The notes under the pieces are model-generated. The model ran no database searches. It worked only from the letters and a program-made list of their open reading frames with translations, and was not told the DNA's origin. A stretch of 64,000 nucleotides of DNA from Pseudomonas entomophila (GTDB lineage Bacteria; Pseudomonadota; Gammaproteobacteria; Pseudomonadales; Pseudomonadaceae): assembly GCF_018417595.1 (NCBI RefSeq), contig NZ_CP070982.1, positions 4,577,001 through 4,641,000 on the forward strand, given 5' to 3'. The position numbers were made by a program, and so were the translations under genes. This document shows positions 46,292-54,992 of the stretch, piece after piece. Each line of letters opens with the position of its first letter. Position 1 is the stretch's first letter.

Positions 46292-46834
46292 TCAGCCGCG
46301 CTCGCCGAGCAGCCACTCGAGCTGCACTTCGTGCTGGCCACGGTCGTCGGTGACGAACACCGTGCCTTCACTGATCATCACATCCCACTTGATGGTCCGC
46401 GGCATATCGGTGGCCAGGGTTTCCAGCACCTCCTGCGGTACCGCAGCGATGCTCAGGTTCTTCAGGCCCTTGACCGCATCGACCACCTTGTTCTGCCACA
46501 CCCGCAGGCTGCCATAAGCCAGCAGGCTGGTGCGCTCGGTGCGACGCGAGCACCAGGTCAGGCGCTCGGCGTCGGGCTGGCCGACTTCGATCCAGTGCAG
46601 GATGCGGTCATCCAGGCTCTTTTCCCACAATGCCGCTTCGTCGACGTCCGACAGGCCACGGCCGAACGACAACTGCTCGTTGTACCACAGGGCATAGGCC
46701 AGCAGACGCACGGCCATGCGCTCCTCGGTCTCCGAGGGGTGACGGGCGATGGTCTGGCGAACGCTTTCGTACACGCCGCGGTCGAGGTCGGTCAGATTCA
46801 GTTCGAACTTGTAGGTGGTGGACGGCTGGGCCAT
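46292..46834 (-). CDS. YaeQ family protein
   Basis: A 180-residue protein of the YaeQ family starting MAQPSTTYKFELNLTDLDRG. Family blocks are RLLAYALWYNEQLSFGRGLS and VGQPDAERLTWCSRR. The fold is related to PD-(D/E)XK nucleases, but the family's role is unresolved; YaeQ was once reported to substitute for the RfaH antiterminator, a claim not generally accepted. The frame is open upstream to 47074, but that part overlaps the divergent region and is not conserved-looking. It precedes recJ. Confidence 0.9.
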   Translation of the reverse strand: MAQPSTTYKFELNLTDLDRGVYESVRQTIARHPSETEERMAVRLLAYALWYNEQLSFGRGLSDVDEAALWEKSLDDRILHWIEVGQPDAERLTWCSRRTERTSLLAYGSLRVWQNKVVDAVKGLKNLSIAAVPQEVLETLATDMPRTIKWDVMISEGTVFVTDDRGQHEVQLEWLLGERG

Positions 46835-47089
46835 GGGCGATGGGCTTCTTGCGGGGAGAAAAGTCGCACAGTCTAACTGATCCTGGGCGGCAGCGGGATG
46901 CGTGACGTTCCTGGCCCGGCTTTGCTGGCGAATGGGCCGGCACAGGCAACACAGAGCCATCGCCCAAGCCTTCCCCTTGCGGCCATCAAACACCGATGGC
47001 ACAGACACATTTCTTGTATCCCGCGACAGTACCTGCCGCAGCCGAGCTGTGATACAACCTGCCCTCACGCCCATTCGTCAGGATGCCCC

Positions 47090-48289
47090 ATGCCCACGCC
47101 CAGCAAACCCCTCGCCGGCCTGAAAGTCATCGAGCTCGGTACCCTGATCGCCGGCCCCTTCGCTTCGCGCATCTGTGCCGAGTTCGGCGCCGAAGTGATC
47201 AAGGTGGAGTCGCCGGATGGCGGCGACCCGTTGCGCAAATGGCGCAAGCTGTACGAGGGCACGTCGCTGTGGTGGTTCGTGCAGGCGCGCAACAAGCAAT
47301 CGCTGACGCTGAACCTCAAACACCCCGAAGGCCTCGAGGTGCTCAAACGCCTGCTGGCCGAGGCCGATATCCTGATCGAGAACTTCCGCCCCGGCGTGCT
47401 GGAGAAGCTCGGGCTGGGCTGGGAGGTGTTGCATGCGCTCAACCCGCGCCTGGTGATGGTGCGCCTGTCGGGCTTCGGCCAGACCGGCCCGATGAAAGAC
47501 CAGCCAGGCTTCGGCGCGGTGGGCGAATCGATGGGCGGGCTGCGCTACATCACCGGCTTCGAGGACCGCCCCCCGGTACGCACCGGGATCTCCATCGGTG
47601 ACTCGATCGCCGCCCTGTGGGGCGTGATCGGCGCGCTGATGGCCCTGCGTCATCGCGAAGTCAATGGCGGCCAGGGCCAGGTGGTGGACGTGGCGCTGTA
47701 CGAAGCGATCTTCGCCATGATGGAAAGCATGGTCCCGGAGTTCGACGTGTTCGGTTTCATCCGCGAGCGCACCGGCAACATCATGCCGGGCATCACCCCC
47801 TCTTCCATCCACACCACGCTGGACGGCCGCCATGTGCAGATCGGCGCGAATGGCGACGCGATCTTCAAACGCTTCATGCAGGCCATCGGCCGCGACGACC
47901 TGGCCAACGACGCCACGCTGGCCAGCAACGATGGCCGCGATGCGCGCCGTGACGAGCTGTACGGGGTGATCGACCGCTGGGCCTGCAGCCTGCCGCTGGC
48001 CGACGTGATGCAGGCACTCAATGCGGCCGAAGTGCCGGCCAGCCGCATCTATTCGGCCGAGGACATGTTCAACGACCCGCAGTACCTGGCCCGCGAGATG
48101 TTCCTCCAGGCCCGGCTGCCGGATGGCAAGCCATTCAAGATGCCCGGCATCGTACCCAAGCTTTCCGACACGCCCGGTTCCACCGAGTGGGTCGGCCCGG
48201 CCCTCGGCGAACACAATGCCGCAGTACTTGCCAGCCTGGGCTACGACGCGGCGGCGATTGCCCGCCTGCGCGAAGCCGGCGCGGTCTGA
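47090..48289 (+). CDS. Class III CoA-transferase (CaiB/BaiF family)
   Basis: A 399-residue family III CoA-transferase. It begins PLAGLKVIELGTLIAGPFAS, the family start, with catalytic Asp171 in GISIGDSIAAL and the block NLKHPEGLEVLKRLL. Such enzymes move CoA between an acyl-CoA and a free acid (for example formyl-, carnitine- or succinyl-CoA donors). The substrate cannot be assigned from sequence. It is divergent from yaeQ. The gene for a periplasmic binding-like protein starts 11 nt later and may be co-transcribed. Confidence 0.9.
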   Translation: MPTPSKPLAGLKVIELGTLIAGPFASRICAEFGAEVIKVESPDGGDPLRKWRKLYEGTSLWWFVQARNKQSLTLNLKHPEGLEVLKRLLAEADILIENFRPGVLEKLGLGWEVLHALNPRLVMVRLSGFGQTGPMKDQPGFGAVGESMGGLRYITGFEDRPPVRTGISIGDSIAALWGVIGALMALRHREVNGGQGQVVDVALYEAIFAMMESMVPEFDVFGFIRERTGNIMPGITPSSIHTTLDGRHVQIGANGDAIFKRFMQAIGRDDLANDATLASNDGRDARRDELYGVIDRWACSLPLADVMQALNAAEVPASRIYSAEDMFNDPQYLAREMFLQARLPDGKPFKMPGIVPKLSDTPGSTEWVGPALGEHNAAVLASLGYDAAAIARLREAGAV

Positions 48290-48300
48290 CCGACTGCTGC

Positions 48301-49173
48301 ATGCGCCTCGGTTGCTTGCCCACGCTGTGCTGCCTGGTACTGGCCCTGCTTGCAGGACCAGCGGCTCAGGCCAAGGAACGCCTGCTCTGGCTGGTGCGGG
48401 ACCTACCGCCATTCACCATTTTCGAAGGGGCTGCCAAAGGCCAGGGTGTGATCGACCAGTTGTTGCCAATGCTGATCGCGCAAATGCCCGAGTACGACCA
48501 CAGCATTGTCCGGGTCAACCGCGCCCGGGGCCTGCAGATGCTCCAGGAGCCCAGTTTCACCTGCGACCCGACCCTGCTCTGGACACCGGAGCGTGAGAAG
48601 TACGTGCATTTCTCACTCGCCTCGCTGGGCGTGCTCAGCAGCGGGCTGGTCGTGCGCCGGCAGGACGAGGCGCTGCTTGCACCCTTCCTGGACGAGCAAC
48701 AGGTCGACCTGAAACGGTTGCTGAACCAGACCCAGCTCAAGCTCGGCATCGTCGCCGAGCGCAGCTACAGCGTCCAGGTGGACGAAATCCTCCGGCAATT
48801 GCCCGACAGCGCCTTCAGCCGCCACTATGGCAACGACGCCACCGCCAGCCTGTTGCAGATGCAACAGTTGGGGCGCCTGCAACTGGTACTGGGCTACTGG
48901 CCCGAAATGCGCTACCTGATCCAGCAGCAAGGCGGCTCGCTGGACGACTACCGCTTCCACCCGATCCAGGGGGTGAACCGCTACCAGTTCCTCCATGTGG
49001 GTTGCTCGGACACCCCCCTGGGGCGCGAAGCCATCGCCCATGTCGACCAGTTGCTGCCCGAACTGCGCCGCGACACATTGCCCGGGCTGTATGCCCGCTG
49101 GCTGGACCCTGAGCTGCAGACGGACTACCTCGAACAGGCCCGGCACTTTTTCGACGATCTACCACCGCGTTAG
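48301..49173 (+). CDS. Periplasmic solute-binding-like protein (TIGR02285 type)
   Basis: A 290-residue exported protein with a signal peptide (MRLGCLPTLCCLVLALLAGP, cleavage near AQA-KER). The mature part follows the SBP_bac_3-like pattern of the TIGR02285 family: LVRDLPPFTIFEGAAKGQGV, RARGLQMLQEPSFTCDP, TPEREKYVHFS and GYWPEMRYL. No transporter membrane or ATPase genes are adjacent, so it may be a stand-alone sensor or orphan binding protein. The ligand is unknown. Start is the first in-frame Met with a signal sequence. Confidence 0.82.
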   Translation: MRLGCLPTLCCLVLALLAGPAAQAKERLLWLVRDLPPFTIFEGAAKGQGVIDQLLPMLIAQMPEYDHSIVRVNRARGLQMLQEPSFTCDPTLLWTPEREKYVHFSLASLGVLSSGLVVRRQDEALLAPFLDEQQVDLKRLLNQTQLKLGIVAERSYSVQVDEILRQLPDSAFSRHYGNDATASLLQMQQLGRLQLVLGYWPEMRYLIQQQGGSLDDYRFHPIQGVNRYQFLHVGCSDTPLGREAIAHVDQLLPELRRDTLPGLYARWLDPELQTDYLEQARHFFDDLPPR

Positions 49174-49308
49174 CCAGGCAAAAAGAAACCCCGGCCGCTG
49201 GGGAAGACGACCGGGGTCAAGCGAAAGTCCTCAGGGACTTGCGGCGGTAGCCTGGCAATACCGGAGCAAAGCACCACCAGACCACCCTTGATCATTCTGA
49301 CGGGACAC

Positions 49309-49632
49309 TCAGGCAAAGGTTCCCTGGCGTTCCTGACGATGTTGCAAGGCAGCGATCACACAAGGCTGCAGGCGGCCCTCGGCGATCTGCAGGTCACGGT
49401 GCAGGCCGTCGACCAGATCGACCAGCAGCTGTTGTTCGACCAACTGTCGCGCGCACACCTGACGCCGCACTGTCTCGACACCTTGTTCGTCATAGAGGGT
49501 CAGTTGGCGATTACCGCTGGCGTCGAGGGCGCCGAGCGAGGCGCGATAAGGGGTCAGAGCGTCGTTGAGCAGCCTGCAGATTCTTTCCATCCGGATCACT
49601 CGCTGGGTGGTGGATATGGAGGAACTGACCAT
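49309..49632 (-). CDS. DUF3509-like small protein
   Basis: A small protein of about 107 residues if started at MVSSSISTTQR (49632); MERICRLLNDAL at 49590 is an alternative. The core LNDALTPYRASLGALDASG, TLYDEQGVETVRRQV and LVDGLHRDLQIAEGRL resembles the DUF3509 family widespread in Pseudomonas (function unknown). No signal peptide or membrane helix. It lies 66 nt downstream of the receiver-like gene, same strand, so the two may form a unit. Confidence 0.62.
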   Translation of the reverse strand: MVSSSISTTQRVIRMERICRLLNDALTPYRASLGALDASGNRQLTLYDEQGVETVRRQVCARQLVEQQLLVDLVDGLHRDLQIAEGRLQPCVIAALQHRQERQGTFA

Positions 49633-49698
49633 CGGACCTGGCGGAAAGTTCTTCACTTCAGGCCCTTCCCGACGAGCATGCAAGGTGAATATGACAGT

Positions 49699-50109
49699 TC
49701 AGCCAGCCTGCCCCAACCCATCGTCGGGTGAGCCTTGCAGGCGCTTGAGCGCAGCGTCCAGCACGCTGGTCGACAGAGGCCAGGGCAGCTCTGCAATGAC
49801 TTTCAGTCCCCTCTTGCGGGCCTCGCTGGCCAGATCCGCCCCCCGGTCATCGGCTTGCCCGACGAACAGCAAGGCACCTGGCTCTGGCGCACGCCCAAGA
49901 TGATCGATCAACGCCTGCCCGGTGCGCCTGGGCATGCCATGGTCAAGTACCAGTACATCCAGAGGGCTTGCCTGGGCGAGGCTGGCCTTGGTGGCGGACA
50001 GGCGATCATGCAGGCGTACGTTGAACACCCCAAGAGCATTGAAGGCCTGGTGCAGGAGGATCTGGTGGGAGGGACGGACCTGATGGATGAGGACATGAAG
50101 CCTGCGCAT
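49699..50109 (-). CDS. Degenerate response-regulator receiver-domain protein
   Basis: A 136-residue stand-alone receiver-like domain. The phosphoacceptor position is kept (Asp56 in DVLVLDHGMPRRTG). The N-terminal acidic pair is replaced (VLIHQVRPSHQ instead of the usual DD), the switch Thr/Ser is not evident (LFVGQADD), and the conserved Lys near the C-terminus is missing (IAELPWPLS). It probably does not phosphorylate normally. An AGGAG precedes the ATG. It lies next to the DUF3509-like gene; no histidine kinase is nearby. Confidence 0.72.
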   Translation of the reverse strand: MRRLHVLIHQVRPSHQILLHQAFNALGVFNVRLHDRLSATKASLAQASPLDVLVLDHGMPRRTGQALIDHLGRAPEPGALLFVGQADDRGADLASEARKRGLKVIAELPWPLSTSVLDAALKRLQGSPDDGLGQAG

Positions 50110-50222
50110 GTGCTTCTCCTGTTCGCGGCTGCCAGCTCGGATGGGCGCTCACTCTAGGTAGGCTTCCAGCTCCCAGATATAGGAAAAAACTGAAAAACAC
50201 TTGGGATTGGTCCCTAAAAAGA

Positions 50223-50245
50223 AAAACCGCCCAAAGGGCGGTTTT
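50223..50245 (-). terminator. Rho-independent terminator after thrC
   Basis: A 10-bp stem (AAAACCGCCC / GGGCGGTTTT) with an AAA loop is followed on the minus strand by TCTTTTT. It ends the hom-thrC transcripts. Confidence 0.92.
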
Positions 50246-50264
50246 CTCACTGAGCGGATGACGC

Positions 50265-51674
50265 TTACAGCGGCTTGCCACGATTACCGTGCTGACTGAC
50301 GAAGGCCTGGACAGTCTTCAGGTCGTTGGCCAGCACTGTGCAGCGCTCCTCGCGGCTGAACAGGTCGCCGAGATGCGCGGGCAGCTCGAGGGCCTTGCCC
50401 ACGCCGGCCTTTTCCACCGCTTCGGGGAACTTGACCGGGTGCGCCGTGCCGAGCACCACCATGGGCGTGTCCAGGTTGCGACGGCATTCACGGGCAGCCT
50501 TGACGCCGATCGCGGTGTGCGGGTCGAGCACTTCACCGGTGCTCTTGAACACTTCGGCGATGGTCTCGCAGGTCTGCTCATCGGTGACGGCCAGCGAGTC
50601 GAACAACTTGCGGGCTTCGGTCCAACGGTCTGCCTCGACGCTGAAACCGCCGCCTTGCTTGAAGGTGTCCATCAACGCGGCAACAGCGGTGCCGTTGCGG
50701 CCGTGCAGGTCGAACAGCAGGCGCTCGAAGTTCGACGAGACCATGATGTCCATCGACGGCGACAGTGTCGGGTGCAGGGCGTCCTTGACGTACTGGTTGC
50801 CGCTCATGAAGCGGTGCAGGATGTCGTTGCGGTTGGTCGCCACCACCAGCTGGCTGATCGGCAGGCCCATGTTGCGCGCCAGGTAACCGGCGAAGATGTC
50901 GCCGAAGTTGCCGGTCGGTACCGAGAACGCCACCGAACGGGCCGGGCCACCCAACTGCAGGGCTGCATGGAAGTAGTAGACGATCTGGGCCATGATCCGT
51001 GCCCAGTTGATCGAGTTGACCGCCACCAGGCGGGTGCCCTTGAGGAACGACTGGTCGGCGAAGCTGGCCTTGACCATCTCCTGGCAGTCGTCGAAGTTGC
51101 CCTCGATGGCAATGTTGTGGATGTTGTCACCGAGGATGGTGGTCATCTGCCGGCGCTGCACCTCCGACACGCGCTGGTGCGGGTGCAGGATGAAGATGTC
51201 GACGTTGTCGCAACGGCGGCAACCTTCGATGGCGGCCGAACCGGTATCACCGCTGGTGGCGCCAACGATCACCACGCGTTCGCCACGCTTGACCAGCACA
51301 TGGTCGAGCAGGCGGCCGAGCAGTTGCAGGGCAAAGTCCTTGAATGCCAGGGTCGGGCCGTGGAACAGTTCCATGACCCACTCGTTGCCGTTCAGTTGGC
51401 GCAGCGGCGCCACGGCGGCATGGGCGAAGTTGCCGTAGGTTTCTTCCAGGATTTTCTTGAAGTCGGCGTCGGCGATGCAGCCGTCGACGAACGGGCGCAT
51501 CACCCGGAAGGCCAGCTCGTGGTACGGCAGGCCGGCCCAGGAGGCAATTTCTTCCTGGGTGAAGCGTGGCAGGTTCTCGGGAACGTACAGGCCGCCATCG
51601 CTGGCCAGGCCAGCCAGCAGGACGTCTTCGAAGTTCAGGGCCGGAGCCTGGCCGCGGGTACTGATATAGCGCAT
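50265..51674 (-). CDS. thrC: Threonine synthase
   Basis: ThrC converts O-phosphohomoserine to threonine with PLP. The 469-residue protein begins MRYISTRGQAPALNFEDVLL, the canonical N-terminus, so the ATG at 51674 is used rather than a TTG two codons upstream. PLP-binding Lys112 is in GPTLAFKDFALQ, and the phosphate-binding SGDTGSAAIEG follows. It is 51 nt after hom and ends at a strong terminator. This is the long type of threonine synthase. Confidence 0.97.
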   Translation of the reverse strand: MRYISTRGQAPALNFEDVLLAGLASDGGLYVPENLPRFTQEEIASWAGLPYHELAFRVMRPFVDGCIADADFKKILEETYGNFAHAAVAPLRQLNGNEWVMELFHGPTLAFKDFALQLLGRLLDHVLVKRGERVVIVGATSGDTGSAAIEGCRRCDNVDIFILHPHQRVSEVQRRQMTTILGDNIHNIAIEGNFDDCQEMVKASFADQSFLKGTRLVAVNSINWARIMAQIVYYFHAALQLGGPARSVAFSVPTGNFGDIFAGYLARNMGLPISQLVVATNRNDILHRFMSGNQYVKDALHPTLSPSMDIMVSSNFERLLFDLHGRNGTAVAALMDTFKQGGGFSVEADRWTEARKLFDSLAVTDEQTCETIAEVFKSTGEVLDPHTAIGVKAARECRRNLDTPMVVLGTAHPVKFPEAVEKAGVGKALELPAHLGDLFSREERCTVLANDLKTVQAFVSQHGNRGKPL

Positions 51675-51725
51675 ATGCAAACCTTCGGTGCTGGGCGCGG
51701 GCCACCGTGGCGGCCCGCCGCTGAA

Positions 51726-53030
51726 TTAATTGAGCTGTTCGACGCGGATGCGCACGACCTTGCCGACCACGTCCTGGAGCGCTTCCAGGGCGACGATGGC
51801 GTCGTCGATGCGCTGCTCGACCACTCGGTGCGTAAGCAGGATCATCGGCACCAGGCCATCCTGCTCCTCGGCTTCCTTCTGCATGATCGACTCGATGTTG
51901 ATGCCGCGTTCCGAGAGGATGCTCGCGACCTGGGCGAGCACGCCCGGGTGGTCCTTGGCCTGGATGCGCAGGTAGTAGGCACTTTCGCAGGCTTCGATCG
52001 GCAGGATCGGGTGGGCCGACAGCGCGTCCGGCTGGAAGGCCAGGTGCGGCACGCGGTTCTCCGGGTCGGAGGTCATGGCGCGGACCACATCGACCAGGTC
52101 GGCGACCACCGACGAAGCGGTCGGCTCCATGCCGGCTCCAGCGCCGTAGTAGAGCGTGGAGCCCGCGGCATCGCCATTGACCATCACAGCGTTCATCACG
52201 CCATTGACGTTGGCGATCAGGCGATCGTTGGGGATCAGCGTCGGGTGCACGCGCAGCTCGATGCCGGCGCTGGTGCGACGGGCAACACCCAGGTGCTTGA
52301 TGCGATAGCCCAGGGCCTCGGCGTAGTTGACATCAGCAGTGGTCAGCTGGGTGATGCCTTCGGTGTAGGCCTTGTCGAACTGCAGCGGGATACCAAAGGC
52401 GATGGACGCCAGGATGGTCAGCTTGTGCGCGGCGTCGATGCCTTCGACGTCGAAGGTCGGGTCGGCTTCTGCGTATCCCAACGCCTGGGCTTCGGCCAGC
52501 ACGTCGGGGAACGCGCGGCCCTTGTCGCGCATCTCGGTGAGGATGAAGTTGCCAGTGCCGTTGATGATCCCGGCCAGCCAGTTGATGCGGTTGGCCGACA
52601 GGCCTTCGCGGATCGCCTTGATCACCGGGATGCCACCGGCCACCGCGGCCTCGAAGGCGACGATGACGCCCTTCTCGCGGGCCTTGGCGAAGATCTCGTT
52701 GCCGTGCACGGCGATCAGCGCCTTGTTGGCGGTGACCACGTGCTTGCCATTGTCGATGGCCTTGAGCACCAGGTCGCGGGCGATGGTGTAGCCACCGATC
52801 AGCTCGATGACGATATCGATCTCGGGGTTGCTCGCCACTTCGAACACGTCAGCGGTAATGGGGGTACCGGTAATCTGGCAATTCGGGTTCTGCGAGCGCA
52901 TGGCAATCTGTGCCACTTCAATACCGCGCCCGGCACGGCGGGCGATCTCCTCGGCGTTGCGCTGAAGTACATTGAAGGTTCCGCCACCGACGGTCCCCAA
53001 CCCACAGATGCCTACTTTGACCGGTTTCAC
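51726..53030 (-). CDS. hom: Homoserine dehydrogenase
   Basis: Hom reduces aspartate semialdehyde to homoserine in the threonine/methionine branch. With a GTG start at 53030, preceded by GGGGAG, the protein is 434 residues starting (M)KPVKVGICGLGTVGGGTF. It has an NAD(P) Rossmann motif, a central catalytic domain (ANKALIAVHG, GIINGTGNFILTEM) and a C-terminal ACT domain (about 350-430) for feedback regulation. The longer frame to 53078 adds residues that do not look conserved. It precedes thrC. Confidence 0.96.
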   Translation of the reverse strand: MKPVKVGICGLGTVGGGTFNVLQRNAEEIARRAGRGIEVAQIAMRSQNPNCQITGTPITADVFEVASNPEIDIVIELIGGYTIARDLVLKAIDNGKHVVTANKALIAVHGNEIFAKAREKGVIVAFEAAVAGGIPVIKAIREGLSANRINWLAGIINGTGNFILTEMRDKGRAFPDVLAEAQALGYAEADPTFDVEGIDAAHKLTILASIAFGIPLQFDKAYTEGITQLTTADVNYAEALGYRIKHLGVARRTSAGIELRVHPTLIPNDRLIANVNGVMNAVMVNGDAAGSTLYYGAGAGMEPTASSVVADLVDVVRAMTSDPENRVPHLAFQPDALSAHPILPIEACESAYYLRIQAKDHPGVLAQVASILSERGINIESIMQKEAEEQDGLVPMILLTHRVVEQRIDDAIVALEALQDVVGKVVRIRVEQLN

Positions 53031-53112
53031 TGTGAACTCCCCATTGAACGGCCGGCACCTGCGCCGACCGTGAAACATGCCGTCACCCCATGACGACGGC
53101 GTACTGAATGAT

Positions 53113-53874
53113 TTACTTAGTTGCTTGCTGCTGGCCGGCCAGGGCCAGCTTGGCCACCTGCGGCGCCGGCTGGTAGCCCGGGATCACCTGGCCGCTCTCG
53201 AGCACGATGGCCGGCGTGCCGTTGACACCGATCGACTGGCCCAGGGCGAATTGCTTGCCCACCGGGTTGGTGCACTTGGCGGCCTTGATCTCTTTGCCGT
53301 CGACCATCTTGTCCAGCGCCGCGCGGCGGTCGCTCGAGCACCAGACCGCCTGCAGCTGCTCGTCACCCGGCGAACCCAGGCCCTGGCGCGGGAAGGCGAC
53401 GTAGCGCACTTCGATGCCACGACGGTTGAGTTCGGGCACTTCGGCGTGCAGCTTGTGGCAGTACGGGCAGGTGGTGTCGGTGAACACGGTGATGTGCGAC
53501 TTGGTCTCGCCCTTGGCCGGGTAGACGATCATCTCGCCGGCCGGGATGCCGTTGATGAGCTTGGCGATACCCTGGCGCTCGGTCTTCTCGGTGAGGTTGA
53601 CCGGCTTGCCGTCCTGGATCTGGAACAGGTAGCCCTGCATCACGAACTGGCCGTCGGCGCTGGCGTACAGCACGCGGCCGCCCTGCAGCTTGACTTCGTA
53701 GAGGCCGCTTAGCGGGCTGCTGGCGACGCTCTCGACCGGTACTTCCAGTTCGAGGTTCTGCAACGACTTGCGGATCGCCTGCTCGGCGCCGGCAGTCGTC
53801 TCGGTGGCCGCGGCGGCGGCAAAGGTGCTGGCCAGCGCCAGGGCGGCGGCGGCGAAAATCTGGGTCACGCGCAT
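53113..53874 (-). CDS. dsbC: Thiol:disulfide interchange protein DsbC
   Basis: DsbC is a periplasmic disulfide isomerase. The 253-residue precursor has a signal peptide (MRVTQIFAAAALALASTFAA), an N-terminal dimerisation domain and a thioredoxin domain with active site CPYC (Cys136-Cys139, in FTDTTCPYCHKLH), the cis-Pro loop (GVNGTPAIV), and a second Cys pair (Cys179, Cys201). It lies between xerD and hom, the usual Pseudomonas order. Confidence 0.96.
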   Translation of the reverse strand: MRVTQIFAAAALALASTFAAAAATETTAGAEQAIRKSLQNLELEVPVESVASSPLSGLYEVKLQGGRVLYASADGQFVMQGYLFQIQDGKPVNLTEKTERQGIAKLINGIPAGEMIVYPAKGETKSHITVFTDTTCPYCHKLHAEVPELNRRGIEVRYVAFPRQGLGSPGDEQLQAVWCSSDRRAALDKMVDGKEIKAAKCTNPVGKQFALGQSIGVNGTPAIVLESGQVIPGYQPAPQVAKLALAGQQQATK

Positions 53875-54027
53875 GGGAACTCCTGAGGGCGGACGGGGCC
53901 GGAGGGGCGTCGCCCGCGCCTTGAACGCGGCGAACGGTCGGCCCTTGCAACAAACCGTCCAAGCCTACCACAACAGACCGGCGCAGTAGGGGTCCTCAGG
54001 CACCGGTCGGCGGAACATGAATATCAT

Positions 54028-54924
54028 TCATCCACGCGGGTGGTGCTGGGCGTGCAGCTGCTGCAGACGCGCCTTGGCCACGTGGGTGTAGATCTGCGTG
54101 GTGGAGAGGTCGCTGTGCCCCAGCAGCATCTGCACCACGCGCAGGTCGGCGCCGTGGTTGAGCAGGTGGGTGGCGAACGCGTGGCGCAAGGTGTGCGGCG
54201 ACAGCGGCTTGTCGATGCCCGCCACCCGCGCGTGGTGCTTGATCCGGTGCCAGAAGGTCTGCCGGGTCATCTGCTCGCCGCGCAGGCTGGGGAACAGCAC
54301 ATCGCTGGGCCGGCCGTTGAGCAGGTCGGTTCGGCCATCTCGCAGGTAGCGTTCGAGCCACAGCACAGCCTCCTCGCCCATCGGCACCAGGCGCTCCTTG
54401 CTGCCCTTGCCCATCACCCGCAACACGCCCTGGCGCAGGTTGACCTGGTCCAGCGCCAGGCTGACCAGCTCGGTCACCCGCAGCCCGCAGGCGTAGAGTA
54501 CTTCGAGCATGGCCCGGTCACGCTGGCCGATGGCCTCGCCCAGGTCGGGGGCCTTGAGCAAGGCTTCGACGTCGGCTTCCGACAGGGATTTGGGCAAAGG
54601 ACGACCAAGTTGCGGCATATCAACCTGCAACGTCGGGTCGACGGCGATCATCCGCTCGCGCAATAGATAGCGGTAGAACCCCCGCACACCGGAGAGAAAC
54701 CGTGCGGTCGAACGGGGCTTGTAGGCCTGGTCAAAACGCCAGGCCAGATGGTCGAGGATCAACTCGCGACCGGCGTCGGGCAGCGCCACGCCATGCTCCT
54801 GAAGCCAGCCATTGAACAGCGCCAGGTCGCTTCGATATGAGGTGCGGGTGTTGTCGGACAGGCCCTTCTCCAACCAAAGGGCATCGAGGAACTGGTCGAT
54901 CAGGGGGTGGTCTAGGGCTGGCAT
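54028..54924 (-). CDS. xerD: Site-specific tyrosine recombinase XerD
   Basis: XerD resolves chromosome dimers with XerC at dif. The 298-residue protein has all catalytic residues at E. coli-like positions: Arg149, Lys173, His244 and Arg247 (HTLRHAFATHLL), His270 (LGHSDLSTTQIY) and nucleophile Tyr279. The N-terminal SAM-like domain includes SYRSDLALFNGW. No mobile-element context: it is the housekeeping copy upstream of dsbC. It is divergent from the antiporter gene. Confidence 0.96.
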   Translation of the reverse strand: MPALDHPLIDQFLDALWLEKGLSDNTRTSYRSDLALFNGWLQEHGVALPDAGRELILDHLAWRFDQAYKPRSTARFLSGVRGFYRYLLRERMIAVDPTLQVDMPQLGRPLPKSLSEADVEALLKAPDLGEAIGQRDRAMLEVLYACGLRVTELVSLALDQVNLRQGVLRVMGKGSKERLVPMGEEAVLWLERYLRDGRTDLLNGRPSDVLFPSLRGEQMTRQTFWHRIKHHARVAGIDKPLSPHTLRHAFATHLLNHGADLRVVQMLLGHSDLSTTQIYTHVAKARLQQLHAQHHPRG

Positions 54925-54992
54925 GCAGACTCGGTGGCAAACGGCGAAATGGCGCTTAGTCTTTCACAACAAGGCATGCAGAGGGAGCCCGC

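Noticed and set aside
49174..49308. Terminator after the periplasmic binding-like gene
   Set aside because: A 7-bp ACCCCGG/CCGGGGT repeat (49188-49217) exists, but it lacks a T-run and competes with an alternative CCCC/GGGG pairing, so it was not listed as a feature.
50289..53093. 934-codon plus-strand frame antisense to thrC and hom
   Set aside because: It crosses two well-defined genes and their intergenic gap and has no recognisable domain; a codon-bias artefact.
54028..54924. Integrase marking a genomic island
   Set aside because: The catalytic residues and the xerD-dsbC-hom-thrC order identify the housekeeping XerD; no attachment-site duplication or tRNA is adjacent.
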